A stretch of 64,000 nt of DNA from Leucobacter sp. wl10 (GCF_003569785.1 NZ_KZ983993.1:83114-147113), one strand, 5' to 3'. Positions 33,922 through 44,502 are shown, numbered from the stretch's first letter. The notes: a model not told the origin generated them from the letters alone. Program-made: numbers and translations.

Positions 33922-34977
33922 CTACGGCACGCGCCGCAGCCAGGCCTCCGTCGTGAACTTCTTCTCGACGAGGCGCTCGGCCGCGTCCCACTCGCCCTCG
34001 GTGACCTCGCCGTCGGTGCCGCCGTGGCGCCGCTTGAAGACCTCGATCATCTTCTCGATGATCGCCTCGCGCTCGAGGCCGGTCTGGCTGCGCAGCGGAT
34101 CCACCCGCTTCTGCGCGCTCGCGGTGCCCTTGTCGGAGAGCTTCTCGCGACCGATGCGCAGCACCTGCGTCATAGCCTCGGGGTCCATGTCGTAGGCCAT
34201 GGTGACGTGGTGCAGCACCGCGCCCGATCCGAGGCGCTTCTGCGCGGCTCCGCCGATCTTGCCGTGGGGGCTCGTGATGTCGTTGAGCGGCTTGTAGTGC
34301 GCGTCGATGCCGAGCGCCTGCAGCGCCTCCAGCACCCACTCGTCGAGGTAGGCGTAGGAGTCGGCGAAGCTCATGCCGCGCACCAGCTCGCCGGGCACGT
34401 ACAGCGCGTAGGTGATGCAGGCCTCCGGCTCCATGTACATGGCGCCGCCGCCCGAGATGCGGCGCACGATCCGGGCGCCATACGCCCCCGCCTGCTCCTC
34501 GTCGACCTCGTTCTTGACCGACTGGAAGCTGCCGATGAACACCGCGGGGGCGTTCCACTCCCAGATGCGCAGCGTGGGTCCGCGCAGCCCCTCGCCCACG
34601 GCCGCGGTGAGCACCTCGTCGAGGGCGGCGTTGAGCACGGGCGCGACCGGCGGTTCGTGCACGATCTGCCAGTCGTAATCGCGCCAGTGCGCCGCCCCGG
34701 TCACGGCGCGCCGGATCGCGACGCCCACCGAGTCGGGCGTGAAGCCGAGCAGGTGCACCTCGCTCGGCAGCGTCTTGCGGATGGCGTCGCCGACCTCCTC
34801 GATGGTGCTGGCCGGATTCAGGCCGTCAACGGCGCCGTTGATGCACTCGAGCGCGTCGTCCGGTTCGAGGAAGAAGTCGCCGGAGAGGCGGAAGTCGCGG
34901 ATACGGCCCTCGACCACCTCGAAGTCGACGACGACCAGCTTGCCGCCGGGGACCTTGTACTCACCGTGCATGCTCAT
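33922..34977 (-). CDS. lplA: Lipoate-protein ligase with N-terminal accessory domain
   Basis: Attaches lipoate or octanoate to E2 and GcvH proteins, 351 aa. An N-terminal accessory domain (about residues 1-95; SGDFFLEPDDALECINGAV) precedes the catalytic domain. This is the reverse order of E. coli LplA. The ligase core has RRISGGGAMY (family RRxSGGGxVxH), the catalytic Lys in HGKIGGAAQKR, and LNDITSPHG. The ATG at 34977 has a second ATG two codons on. It is monocistronic or loosely grouped with the alpha/beta hydrolase. Confidence 0.9.
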   Translation of the reverse strand: MSMHGEYKVPGGKLVVVDFEVVEGRIRDFRLSGDFFLEPDDALECINGAVDGLNPASTIEEVGDAIRKTLPSEVHLLGFTPDSVGVAIRRAVTGAAHWRDYDWQIVHEPPVAPVLNAALDEVLTAAVGEGLRGPTLRIWEWNAPAVFIGSFQSVKNEVDEEQAGAYGARIVRRISGGGAMYMEPEACITYALYVPGELVRGMSFADSYAYLDEWVLEALQALGIDAHYKPLNDITSPHGKIGGAAQKRLGSGAVLHHVTMAYDMDPEAMTQVLRIGREKLSDKGTASAQKRVDPLRSQTGLEREAIIEKMIEVFKRRHGGTDGEVTEGEWDAAERLVEKKFTTEAWLRRVP

Positions 34978-34998
34978 AGGTTTAGATTACGCCTCAGC

Positions 34999-35868
34999 TC
35001 ACTCGCCCGCCACGCGGTCCAGCATCCAGGTCGAGAGGTCGGCGAAGACGTCGTCCCGGTTGGTTTCGTTGAGCGTTTCGTGACGCGCACCGGGATACAC
35101 CTTGACGGTCACGTCGCGCACCCCGCGCCTGCGGTACGCCTCGGCCAGCTGCCGCACGCCGTCGCCGCGGTTGAGCGCGTCATCGCCGCCGGAGACGATG
35201 AGGATGGGCACCTCGGTTGCGAGGCCGTGCCCCGGTTTGCCGAAGAGCCGCAGGCCGTCGGCGACGCCCAGCAGCTTCGCGGTGTCGGCGTCGAAGCACA
35301 GCGGGTCATCCGCGAAGGCCCGAGCGACCTCGGGGTCGCGGCTGAGCCACTCGAAGCCGCTGGCCTCCGGGCCCGCCCAGCGCGCGTTGAGCTTCCCGCT
35401 CTCCATGTGCTTGAAGGTGCGGAACGCCGTTCCCGAGAGCACGAGCGCGTTCCAGGCGCGTGGATGCTCGTTCAGGATCCGCTGCGCGATCAGGGAGCCC
35501 AACGAGTGCGCGAACATCACGACCGGCAGATCGGGGTGCCGCTCGCGAATGATCGAGGTGAGCTGCAGGATCGCCGCCTCGGCGGCGGGCAGTCCGCCCG
35601 CGCCGAGACGCCCCAGCCTCGAGAGGTCGCCGGCGTACTGCTTGCGTCCGGTCTCGCCGTGGCCGCGGTGGTCGTCGGCGTAGACCGTGAAGCCCGCCTC
35701 CACCAGGTGCCCCGCGAAGGCGTCGTAGCGCTTGGCGTGCTCGCCGATGCCGTGCGAGATCTGCACCACGCCCACCGGATCCTCGGCGGCCCACTCGTAG
35801 GCGAAGATCTCGACGCCGTGAGCATCGATGTAGCTGAACTCGGCGTACCCGGGCGTCTCGCTGCTCAT
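34999..35868 (-). CDS. Alpha/beta hydrolase (monoacylglycerol lipase/lysophospholipase-like)
   Basis: Serine hydrolase of the Hydrolase_4 family, 289 aa. The oxyanion-hole motif is SHGIGEHAKRY, the nucleophile elbow AHSLGS with Ser122, the acid in VSGGDDALNRG and the His in GARHETLNE. YADDHRGHGETG is typical of monoacylglycerol lipases. No signal peptide. It is 20 bases upstream of the lipoate ligase on the same strand and could be cotranscribed. Substrate not known. Confidence 0.9.
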   Translation of the reverse strand: MSSETPGYAEFSYIDAHGVEIFAYEWAAEDPVGVVQISHGIGEHAKRYDAFAGHLVEAGFTVYADDHRGHGETGRKQYAGDLSRLGRLGAGGLPAAEAAILQLTSIIRERHPDLPVVMFAHSLGSLIAQRILNEHPRAWNALVLSGTAFRTFKHMESGKLNARWAGPEASGFEWLSRDPEVARAFADDPLCFDADTAKLLGVADGLRLFGKPGHGLATEVPILIVSGGDDALNRGDGVRQLAEAYRRRGVRDVTVKVYPGARHETLNETNRDDVFADLSTWMLDRVAGE

Positions 35869-35920
35869 GTCCTCATTCTGGTCGGTCCGGCTGCGCGCCG
35901 CCAGGGCGGGGGCGGGCTCG

Positions 35921-37255
35921 TCATGCCCGGACCGCCGGCGCTTCGACCTCCACAGCCCCGACGCCGCGCGTGCGGTCGAAGGAGATCCGCGTCCCGAACG
36001 GCTCGCTCAGGCGCGAGAGCTCATCGATGATCGTCTCGGCGGAGTCGCCGGCGGCGATGCGCGGCATGCCCCGCAGCGATCGCTGCTCGCTGTTCATCTG
36101 CAGGTCGAGCGGGTGCAGCGCGACGCTCGCGACCCCGCCCGTCTTCTCGTCCGTCTCGAGCTCCGCGAGCAGTGCCTGCGAGAAGCGCTCCTGGCTGTAG
36201 AAGCCGAGCCGCTCGCCGTTCGCGCCGCGGCGGCGGGCGCCGTGCAGATCGGAGGGGAACGCGTCCGCCGGGTGCGAGTACTTCTCATACATCTCGACGG
36301 GCACCCGGTAGCCCGACTCGAGGTCGAAGGTCAGGCCGTTGAGCGAGTAGAAGATCGGCGCACCCCGGTAGACCTCGATCCCGCGCAGCATGTGAGGGCC
36401 GTGCCCGAACACGGCGTGGGCGCCCGCGTCCACCATGGCGTGCGCCGCTTCCACGATGAACTCCGCGGGCTGGTCCGAGTACCAGCCGTCGCGCTCGCCC
36501 TCGTGGGCGTGGAGGCTCACGATGACGGTGTCGCCCGATCGGCTCGCGTCGACGATCGAGCGGCGGATCTCGTCGAGGTCGTGACGGTTGACCTCCCAGC
36601 GCACTCGGGCGGCGTCGCCGCGGCGCACGGGCACGCCTCCGAACGTCGTGAGATCCGGATCGAGGTTCTCCCGGATCTCGATCCGGTCCGTCTCGCGGTG
36701 GGTCGCGTCGATTCCCAGCGCCGCTTCGATGCCGAGGATCTGCTGGAACTGCTCCGGGGGCAACTCGTAGGAGACCCGCCAGCGGAGCGGGTTCAGCCCG
36801 GGGCGCGCGGCGACGTTCCTTCCCGCGTCGGCCGCGCGGAACTCGTCGGCCCCCGACGTCGAGGCCGCGATGAGCGCCACCCGGCCCTTCGCCGTGTCGG
36901 CGAAAGCCGCCTGCCGGGCCTCGGCGAGGGTGCGGCCCACCCCGGCGAGCACGAGCCCCTGCTCGGCGAAGGCCTGCATCGTGTCGAGGACTCCGAGGTG
37001 GCCGTAGTCTCCGGTGTGGTTGTTCGCGCCCGAGACGAGCGAGATCCCCAGCTCACGCATCTCCTGCGCGGCCCAGCGGTGGTTGCCGAGGGTGTAGCCG
37101 TGGGGGTAGGCGGGGGTCGAGTCGTTCGGCACCGTGAACTCGGCATTCGCGAAGATCGCGTCCGATCGGTCGAACAGCTCGGTGATCGTCGGGTCGAACC
37201 GTTCGCGAAGGCGGCGACTGCCGAATATCATGTCGCCGGCGCCGATGATGTTCAT
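35921..37255 (-). CDS. CapA-family protein (poly-gamma-glutamate-type metallophosphoesterase fold)
   Basis: Member of the CapA/PgsA family, 444 aa, with a calcineurin-like fold. Motifs include IIGAGDMIFGSRRL, NAEFTVPND, SGANNHTGDYGHLGVLDT, VSLHAHEGERDGW and VFGHGPHMLRGIEVYRGAPI. Unlike PgsA it has no membrane anchor or signal peptide and should be cytosolic. It is the last gene of an operon with a polar amino-acid ABC transporter, 57 bases after the ATPase gene. A hydrolase acting on an imported amino-acid conjugate is an inference from context. Confidence 0.85.
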   Translation of the reverse strand: MNIIGAGDMIFGSRRLRERFDPTITELFDRSDAIFANAEFTVPNDSTPAYPHGYTLGNHRWAAQEMRELGISLVSGANNHTGDYGHLGVLDTMQAFAEQGLVLAGVGRTLAEARQAAFADTAKGRVALIAASTSGADEFRAADAGRNVAARPGLNPLRWRVSYELPPEQFQQILGIEAALGIDATHRETDRIEIRENLDPDLTTFGGVPVRRGDAARVRWEVNRHDLDEIRRSIVDASRSGDTVIVSLHAHEGERDGWYSDQPAEFIVEAAHAMVDAGAHAVFGHGPHMLRGIEVYRGAPIFYSLNGLTFDLESGYRVPVEMYEKYSHPADAFPSDLHGARRRGANGERLGFYSQERFSQALLAELETDEKTGGVASVALHPLDLQMNSEQRSLRGMPRIAAGDSAETIIDELSRLSEPFGTRISFDRTRGVGAVEVEAPAVRA

Positions 37256-37312
37256 GGTGGATCCCTCCGTATCGATGGGCGGCGTCGCAGCCGGGAAGCC
37301 CGGCGGGCGCCA

Positions 37313-38076
<764 letters not shown>

Positions 38077-38080
<4 letters not shown>

Positions 38081-38994
38081 CGCTCCGCCCTCCCGGCGCC
38101 GGCCTCCACCGTTGCGTCCGCCGACTCGGGATCCCTCGCCGAGGACGCGAGCCTCGTACGAGCCGAGTCGCGATCGCTCTTGCCGTAGTGCTTCTCGAGG
38201 AAGTGCTGGCCGATCATCAGGAGCGTGGTCACGATGAGGTACCAGATCGTCGCGACGAGCAGCAGGGGGATGGTCTCGAACGTCCGCGAGTACACCGCCT
38301 GAACCGAGTACAGCAGGTCGGGAAACGCGATGACCGAGACGAGCGAGGTCGCCTTCAGCATCGAGATGACCTGGTTGCCCGTCGGAGGCAGGATCGTGCG
38401 GATGGCCTGCGGGAAGACGATCCTCGAGAACACCCTCGCCGGCCCCATGCCGAGGGCCTGCGCCGCGTGCACCTGCCCCCGCGGCACCGAGAGGATCCCG
38501 CCCCTGATGATCTCGGCCATGTACGCGCCCTCGTTGATGCCGAGTGCCAGCACGCCGACCATGAAGGGGGTGATCAGCTCGTTGACGTCGAGTGGAGCCA
38601 TCTGCCACGGTGTGAACGGCACCCCGAACGCGATGGTGGGGTACAGCGCCGAGATGTTGAAGATCAGGATGACCTGCACCATGAGCGGCGTGCCGCGGAA
38701 CAGCCAGAGGTAGAGCGAGGCGATCCCGCGCAGCACCCACGAGGCCGACTGGCTCATGAGCGCCGTGATGACCCCCAGCACGAGGGCGATGAGCATCGCG
38801 AGCACCGTGAGCCGGATCGTATTCCAGAGGCCCTGGAGCACGAGCGTCGAGGTGAAGTAGTTCGCCACGACGCCCCACTGGAACCGCTCGTTCGTGACGA
38901 GCGTGCTCGCCAGCCCGAGCACCGCGACGATGACCGCGAGGCTGAAGACCCTGCGGGCGATGTGGCGCCGCGGGACGATTTTCACAGGGGTCAT
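38077..38994 (-). CDS. Polar amino-acid ABC transporter permease
   Basis: HisM/GlnP-type permease, 305 aa with about five or six helices. The EAA loop with [31 protein letters not shown] contacts the ATPase. A basic N terminus and a hydrophilic C-terminal tail of about 35 residues flank the membrane region. Its start lies 16 bases after the binding-protein stop and its stop overlaps the ATPase start. Confidence 0.94.
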
Positions 38995-39010
38995 CGGATC
39001 GCCGCCGAGG

Positions 39011-39961
39011 TTACTGGCGCTCTGCCTGCGCAGCCTCGAGGAGGGCCGTGTAGTCGGCGTTGTCGTTGTTCACGACCTCCTCCGTGGGAGCGAGATCCTC
39101 GAGCCCGTACTTCGCGAGCATCTTCTCCCACTCGCCGTTCCCGACGAGGTACAGCATCGCGGCCCTGACGGCCTCCTTCATGCCGTTGCCCTGCGGGGTG
39201 AGGATGCCGTTGAGCTCGACGAGCTCGTTGCCGGTCTTGGAGAGGGCGAGGGTGTCGTCCTGGCTGGCGGTGTAGCGCGAGGCGCCCATCGAGAGGAAGA
39301 CGGCGTCCGACCGGCCGCTCTTGAGCGAGAGGAGCATGTCGGGGATGCCCTGGAACGCCTGGACCGTGATCTTCTTCTCGCCCGCGGCGACGCACGCATC
39401 GGACTGCGTGTTCACCTGCTCCTCCTGGCTGGAGCCGGTGTCGACCCCGATCGTGAGGCCGCAGGCGTCGGCGAGCCCGGTTCCCTTGAGCGGGCTGTCC
39501 GCCTGCACGACGAGCGAGGAGGGCTCGCCGAACATGACGTCGACGTAGTCCACGACCTCTCGGCGGTCGGGCTTGTCCGTCGTGATGTTGGTGACGAGGT
39601 CGTAGCGGCCCGCCTGCAGGCCCGGGATCAGGGTCGCGAAGTCGACTCCCTTGCCCCGCACCTCGAGCCCGAGGACGCCCCCCAGCGTGTTGGCGAGGTC
39701 GACGGAGAGCCCGCGGTCCTTGCCGTTCTCGTCGATCTCGCCGTAGGGGAGGCCGGCGGTGTTCTGATAGCCGACGTTGAGGAAGCCCTTGGCGGCGATC
39801 TCGGCGGGGATGAGTTTGCGGATCTGCTCGATCTCGGGGGTCACCTCGACCGCCTCCGGCGCGGTCTCGGGTGCGGCCGGCTCGGCGGAGCTCGCGCACC
39901 CGGCCAGGGTGAGACCCAGAGCTGCGACTGCTCCGAGCAGCAGGTACTTCCGAGATTTCAT
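39011..39961 (-). CDS. Amino-acid ABC transporter substrate-binding lipoprotein
   Basis: Type II solute-binding lipoprotein (SBP_bac_3), 316 aa. The signal peptide ends with LTLAGC and Cys22 as the lipid anchor. I chose ATG 39961 (MKSRKYLLLG) with GGAGA upstream; in-frame starts exist upstream. FNVGYQ-type opening, DLANTLGGVLGLEV and VDYVDVMFGEPSSLVV are typical. It is the first gene of the operon binding protein-permease-ATPase-CapA. A -10-like TAGAAT lies on the minus strand at 40012-40007. Confidence 0.93.
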   Translation of the reverse strand: MKSRKYLLLGAVAALGLTLAGCASSAEPAAPETAPEAVEVTPEIEQIRKLIPAEIAAKGFLNVGYQNTAGLPYGEIDENGKDRGLSVDLANTLGGVLGLEVRGKGVDFATLIPGLQAGRYDLVTNITTDKPDRREVVDYVDVMFGEPSSLVVQADSPLKGTGLADACGLTIGVDTGSSQEEQVNTQSDACVAAGEKKITVQAFQGIPDMLLSLKSGRSDAVFLSMGASRYTASQDDTLALSKTGNELVELNGILTPQGNGMKEAVRAAMLYLVGNGEWEKMLAKYGLEDLAPTEEVVNNDNADYTALLEAAQAERQ

Positions 39962-40086
39962 GAACGTCTCCATCTTGCGACCGTCGGTGAGAATCGCCAA
40001 AACTTCATTCTATGCGGGGGATCTGTTCGTGCGGGTATTTTTATTGCGGCCTGCGACGAAGGCGCGGCGGGGCGGCCGGCCCGCCG

Positions 40087-41736
40087 CTACGCGGCGGCCC
40101 GGTAGGCGACCTCGCCGTCGACGAGCGTCAGCGCCGCGGTCGTGCCCAGGAGCTCGTCGGGCGCGTCGGTGAGCGCGTTCGCGGTCCACACCGTCACGTT
40201 GGCGCGGTAGCCGGTCGCGATGCGGCCGAGCTCGTGCTCGCGCTTGGTCGCGTAGGCGGCGCCCAGGGTGAGCCCCTCGAGCGCCTGTGCCGGGGTGAAG
40301 ACGCGCCGCGGCTGGTAGGGCTCGCGGCTGCGCTCGAGCGCCGACTTCGCGGTGAGTGCGATGAACAGGTTGTCGGGGGCCACGTGGGGTGCGGTGGGCG
40401 CATCGGTGCCGAGCGCGAGCGGCACACCGGCCTCGCGGAACTTGTGCCAGGGGAAGCCGGTCAGCGCGCGCTCGTCGCCGAGCACGGCCTGCCAGTTGTC
40501 GAGCACCGCCGGGTCGCAGTGCACCGGCTGCATCGAGGCGGTGACGCCGAGCGCCGCCATGCGCGCGATCGTGTCGTCGGCGACCGACTCGAGGTGCTCG
40601 ACGCGGGGGCGGCGATCCGCCCGCGGACCGTTCACGCGGATGCACTCCTGCACCGCGTCGAGGGCGATGGTGCTCGCCTCGTCGCCGATCGCGTGCAGCG
40701 CGAGCTGCAGCCCGGCCGCGTCGGCGGCGGCGGCGACGGGCAGCGCGAACTCCCGCTCCCAGATCGGGCCGGGCATCGCGCCGTTCGCGTAGGGCGCGCG
40801 CATCGCCGCGGTGCACGCATCGATCACGCCGTCGAGGATGAACTTCACGCCCACGATGCGCAGCCACTCGTCGCCGTACCGCGCCGCCACCTCGTCGCGG
40901 ATCCTCGCGACCTCGGCGACCTCGGCGAGGTCGGTCTCGAGGTCGCCGGAGGCGGTGAGGATCCAGTGCGCGTTGACGGGGAAGGGGAGGCGGCCGTCGC
41001 GGTCGAGGATACGGCGGTAGGCCTCGAGGTCGGGGTGCCCGAACGACATCTCGGAGGCCCCGGTGACGCCGGTCTCGAGGTAGGCCTCGAAGGCGGCGGC
41101 GAGCCAGCGGTCGCGATCCTCGTCCGTCGCCACCTGGTCGAGGTAGCCCCAGCCGTACTGCATGGCCGCGGTCTCGAGCAGGAACCCGGTGGCGTCGCCG
41201 TTCTCGTCGCGCTCGATCTCGCCGCCGACGGGGTCGGGGGTGTCGCGGGTGATGCCCATGGCCTCGAGCGCCGCCGAGTTCACCCACATCGTGTGCAGGT
41301 CGTTCGCGTCGAGGAACACGGGCACGTCGGAGACGGCCGCGTCGAGCATCGTCGCGGTGGGCCGCTGCCCCTGCTCGAAGATGTCGAAGCGCCAGCTGAC
41401 GCCGGTGATGCGCGGCGCATCGGGGTCGGCGGCGCGCGCGGCGGCGATGCGCCCCTGCACCTCTGCGACCGATGTCGCGTCGCGCAACTGCACCTTCGAC
41501 AGCGCCTCGCCGAGCATCAGCACGTGCGCGTGGCCCTCCCAGACCGACGGCGTCACGAGCGCGCCGCCCAGGTCCACCTCCTCGACGTCGCCGCCGCCCG
41601 CGGCGAGGCGTACGGCGTCGAGGTCGCCGGCCGCGAGGATGCGGCCGGCGCGCACGGCGAAGCTCTCCCGGAGCGCGACGGAGGCGTCGCCGGTGAAGAC
41701 GGCGGCGTTGCGGTAGATGATGGTGCTGGAGGACAT
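40087..41736 (-). CDS. YtcJ-like metal-dependent amidohydrolase
   Basis: Amidohydrolase superfamily protein of the YtcJ group (Amidohydro_3), 549 aa. The metal ligands appear as EGHAHVLM (in place of the common HxH), the Lys/Asp region VGVKFILDGVIDACT, HAIGDEAS, RVEHLE and the Asp in LGTDAPTAPH. The C-terminal strand region matches the composite domain. The start at ATG 41734-41736 is preceded by AGCGAGCG. It is on the same strand as two flavin reductases but 206 bases away. It might provide the hydrolytic step for the sulfur/amino-acid operon nearby, which lacks an obvious deacetylase. Confidence 0.88.
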   Translation of the reverse strand: MSSSTIIYRNAAVFTGDASVALRESFAVRAGRILAAGDLDAVRLAAGGGDVEEVDLGGALVTPSVWEGHAHVLMLGEALSKVQLRDATSVAEVQGRIAAARAADPDAPRITGVSWRFDIFEQGQRPTATMLDAAVSDVPVFLDANDLHTMWVNSAALEAMGITRDTPDPVGGEIERDENGDATGFLLETAAMQYGWGYLDQVATDEDRDRWLAAAFEAYLETGVTGASEMSFGHPDLEAYRRILDRDGRLPFPVNAHWILTASGDLETDLAEVAEVARIRDEVAARYGDEWLRIVGVKFILDGVIDACTAAMRAPYANGAMPGPIWEREFALPVAAAADAAGLQLALHAIGDEASTIALDAVQECIRVNGPRADRRPRVEHLESVADDTIARMAALGVTASMQPVHCDPAVLDNWQAVLGDERALTGFPWHKFREAGVPLALGTDAPTAPHVAPDNLFIALTAKSALERSREPYQPRRVFTPAQALEGLTLGAAYATKREHELGRIATGYRANVTVWTANALTDAPDELLGTTAALTLVDGEVAYRAAA

Positions 41737-41942
41737 GGGCGCTCGCTTTCGTGATGCGGTGGTGAGGCCGTTCGCCTTCGATGCTATCCCCGCGGGGCGC
41801 GGGCGCAATCCGCTGCGCTCGGCACGGCTTCCGCGGGCGGCGGTGCGCTGCGGTCCCGCAGTATCCGGCTCCGCACCGCGTGCAGCGCGCCGACCGACCC
41901 GTGGAGGAGGCCGCGGGATCGTCGCCCGCTGAGCGCGGCCGC

Positions 41943-42458
41943 TCAGATCATGTACTCGAGCTCGCGGTAGGCCCCGCGGTAGAAGAGCAGCGGGGGGCGA
42001 TCCGGGTCGGTCGAGATGCCGAGCACTCGCACGAGGAAGATGAGGTGGTCCCCCGCCTCGACCTCGCGCTCGACCTCCCCGGCCACCCAGCCGGTTCCCC
42101 CGTCGAGCGCGGGCGCGCCGTTGGCCTCCGACGGGTGCCAGGACACGTCGCGCCACTTGTCGGTGCCGGATCGCGCGAACTGCGAGCTCAGATACTGCTG
42201 CTCGGCGCTCAGGAAGTTGACGACGACCCTGGCGTGGTCGCGCACGGCCGCGAGGCTCTGCGAGGTGCGGGCGATCGAGAAGGAGACGAGCGGCGGATCG
42301 ATCGAGACGCTGGTGAACGACTGGCAGGTGAAGCCGACCGGGCCGGCGGCTCCGTGCGTGGTGATGATCGTGACCCCGGACGCGAAGGCGCCCATCGCGT
42401 CGCGGTACTCGCGCTCGTCGAACGGCGCGGGGGAGGTCGCGGCGGTGTCCGGGATCAT
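41943..42458 (-). CDS. Flavin reductase family protein (FMN:NAD(P)H oxidoreductase)
   Basis: HpaC/DszD-like flavin reductase, 171 aa. Split-barrel fold shown by FRDAMGAFASGVTIITT-type opening (YRDAMGAFASGVTIITT), GFTCQSFTSVSIDPPLVSFSIA and GDHLIFLVRVL. It supplies reduced FMN to flavin-dependent monooxygenases. The ATG at 42456-42458 overlaps the stop of the preceding FMN reductase gene. Its position opposite two LLM monooxygenases indicates it serves them. Confidence 0.92.
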   Translation of the reverse strand: MIPDTAATSPAPFDEREYRDAMGAFASGVTIITTHGAAGPVGFTCQSFTSVSIDPPLVSFSIARTSQSLAAVRDHARVVVNFLSAEQQYLSSQFARSGTDKWRDVSWHPSEANGAPALDGGTGWVAGEVEREVEAGDHLIFLVRVLGISTDPDRPPLLFYRGAYRELEYMI

Positions 42459-42976
42459 GCGCCCGTCCCGGCCCGCGCGGCGGAGCCGGGCAGCAGCCGG
42501 CCCTGGCCGGCGATCCACTCGTCGAGCACCTCGTCGCGATGGTCGAAGCGGTGCATTGCGAACGCGAGCCCCCGCGTGGGCACGCTCGCCCCCAGTTCGA
42601 CGAGCAGCGGGCGCAGCGTGAACTCGACGGCCAGCGCGTGCTCGGCCGAGGCGATCGTGAAGACCGGCACGGCGACGAGCCCCTCGAGGCCCCGCGCGGG
42701 GGAGCGATCGAGGAACGCCTTCAGCAGGCCCGTGTAGCTGGCCTTGTAGGTGGGGGAGGCGATCACGGCGCAGGTCGACGCCCGCAGCTGCTCGCTCAAC
42801 GGATCGAGGGTCGTCGAGGGCCAGCGGAAGAGCTCGTCGGCGTGCTCGATGAGGTCGACGGTCGGCCGGAGCTCGGCACCCGTGAGTGCGGCGATGCGCT
42901 GAGCGAGATCCTCGGCGATCTGCCGCGTGCGCGAGTGCGGCTTGGGGTTTCCGACGACGACGGAGACGGTGGACAT
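42455..42976 (-). CDS. NAD(P)H-dependent FMN reductase (SsuE/MsuE-like)
   Basis: Flavodoxin-fold FMN reductase, 173 aa. The N terminus VSVVVGNPKPHSRTRQIAED is the phosphate-binding loop, and SPTYKASYTGLLKAFLDR is the SsuE/MsuE-type signature. These enzymes work with two-component sulfonate and sulfur monooxygenases. It heads a minus-strand pair with the second flavin reductase and diverges from the monooxygenase operon, with a ~205-bp control region between. Confidence 0.92.
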   Translation of the reverse strand: MSTVSVVVGNPKPHSRTRQIAEDLAQRIAALTGAELRPTVDLIEHADELFRWPSTTLDPLSEQLRASTCAVIASPTYKASYTGLLKAFLDRSPARGLEGLVAVPVFTIASAEHALAVEFTLRPLLVELGASVPTRGLAFAMHRFDHRDEVLDEWIAGQGRLLPGSAARAGTGA

Positions 42977-43145
42977 GGCGCTCCTTTCGGGGGCGGCGGC
43001 CGCGCGGGCGGAGGGTGATCCGCGATGCGGTGTCGCGGGTCGCCGCGGGATCTCATCCTGCGGATTGAAAGCCAGTGTAGGTGCTGGCCGGCGATGGCGG
43101 CCAGGCGGCGCAACGGAGCGTAACGGTCATTTTCCGTCATGAGGG

Positions 43146-43174
43146 TTGCGGAGCCCCCGCGGAGCACACATAAG
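43146..43174 (+). promoter_or_regulatory. Probable promoter of the monooxygenase operon (near-leaderless)
   Basis: TTGCGG (43146-43151) and CATAAG (43169-43174) are 17 bp apart. The ATG is at 43183, only 9 bases after the -10, and no Shine-Dalgarno is visible, so the mRNA is probably leaderless or nearly so. Confidence 0.45.
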
Positions 43175-43182
43175 CTCACAGC

Positions 43183-44502
43183 ATGTCTCCCATAACCAAT
43201 ACGAAAGCTGCCGAAGCTCAGTTCACCGTCGGCGTCGCACTCGACGGCGCCGGCTGGCACCCCGCCGCGTGGCGGGAACCGACGGCCCGAGCGGCCGAGA
43301 TATTCTCGCCCGAGTACTGGCACGACCTCATCGCCCGCGCCGACGCCGCCGGCATCGACTACGCCACGATCGAGGATGCGCTGCGACTGCAGAGCGCCGA
43401 CCCCTTCGGGCGCGGCGCCGCGCGCGGGCTGCCGCCCCGCCCCGCCCCGGCCATCGTGGAGGGGCGCCTCGACGCGCTGCTCGTCGCGAGCTGGGTCGCC
43501 CCCCGCACGCGGGGCATCGGCCTCATCCCCACGGTCACGACGACCCACACCGAGCCCTTCCACGTGGCGACCGCGCTGCAGACGCTCGACCACATCTCGG
43601 AGGGCCGGGCCGGCTGGCAGCTGCGGTTCTCCGCGGAAGCGGCCGCGGCCGCGGCGTTCGGCCGCAAGCCCGCACCGGAGATCGACGCCGAGCGGATCGC
43701 GGCGGGCGAACCCGATGCGGGGCTGGACGAGTTGATCGGCGAGGCGGGCGACGCGGCCGAGTCGGCGCGGCGGCTCTGGGACAGCTGGGAGGACGACGCC
43801 GTGATCCGCGACGTCGCGACCGGCAGGTTCCTCGACCGGGACCGGGTGCACCACATCGATTTCGCGGGCGAGCGCTTCTCCGTCATCGGGCCATCGATCG
43901 TGCCGCGCTCGCCGCAGGGCCAGCTGCCCGTCACCCTGCTGGCGCACTCCGCGCCCGTCCACGCGCTCGCGGCGCGGGCCGCCGACGTGGTGTTCGTCAC
44001 CCCCGAGAGCCCGTCGGTCAGGGCCGGCGCCTCGCGCGACAAGCCGGCCGCGGAGGTCGTCGCGGAGGTGCGCGCGGCGGAGGGCGCGGTGGATCGCGCG
44101 GTGCTGGGACTCGAGCCTCTGCGCATCGTGGCGGATCTGGTCGTCGCGCTCGACGCCGCCGGGGAGCGGGCCGACGAGCGTCTGCGCCGCCTCGACGCGC
44201 TCGCGGGAGGCGGCTTCGAGAGCGACGCCGCCCTCGCCGTCGGGCCGGCCGAGCAGATCGCCGCCCGCATCGAGGAGTGGCGCGACGCAGGCGTCGACGG
44301 TGTGCGGCTGCGGCCGCTGACGCTGCCGGGCGATCTCGACGCGATCGCCGACGGGCTGCTGCCCGTGCTGCGGGCGCGGGGGCTCGCGGGCCGCGCCGAA
44401 GCCCCGCGAACCCTCCGCGAGCGCTTCGGCCTTCCCGAGGCCGCCAATCGCTACGCGACCGCCCCCGCGACCGCCCCCGCGACCGAGGAGGTGGCGGCAT
44501 GA
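43183..44502 (+). CDS. LLM-class flavin-dependent monooxygenase 1
   Basis: Luciferase-like FMNH2-dependent monooxygenase of the NtaA/SnaA/DszA/SoxA lineage, 439 aa, TIM barrel. Diagnostic parts include the N-terminal FSPEYWHDLIARADAAGIDY, SWVAPRTRGIGLIPTVTTTHTEPFHVA and SIVPRSPQGQLPV. A C-terminal triple repeat of APAT codes a small tail (about 44457-44487). Flavin is supplied by the divergently encoded reductases. It overlaps the second monooxygenase gene (ATGA). The substrate is likely a sulfur or nitrogen compound imported by the ABC system downstream. Confidence 0.9.
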   Translation: MSPITNTKAAEAQFTVGVALDGAGWHPAAWREPTARAAEIFSPEYWHDLIARADAAGIDYATIEDALRLQSADPFGRGAARGLPPRPAPAIVEGRLDALLVASWVAPRTRGIGLIPTVTTTHTEPFHVATALQTLDHISEGRAGWQLRFSAEAAAAAAFGRKPAPEIDAERIAAGEPDAGLDELIGEAGDAAESARRLWDSWEDDAVIRDVATGRFLDRDRVHHIDFAGERFSVIGPSIVPRSPQGQLPVTLLAHSAPVHALAARAADVVFVTPESPSVRAGASRDKPAAEVVAEVRAAEGAVDRAVLGLEPLRIVADLVVALDAAGERADERLRRLDALAGGGFESDAALAVGPAEQIAARIEEWRDAGVDGVRLRPLTLPGDLDAIADGLLPVLRARGLAGRAEAPRTLRERFGLPEAANRYATAPATAPATEEVAA

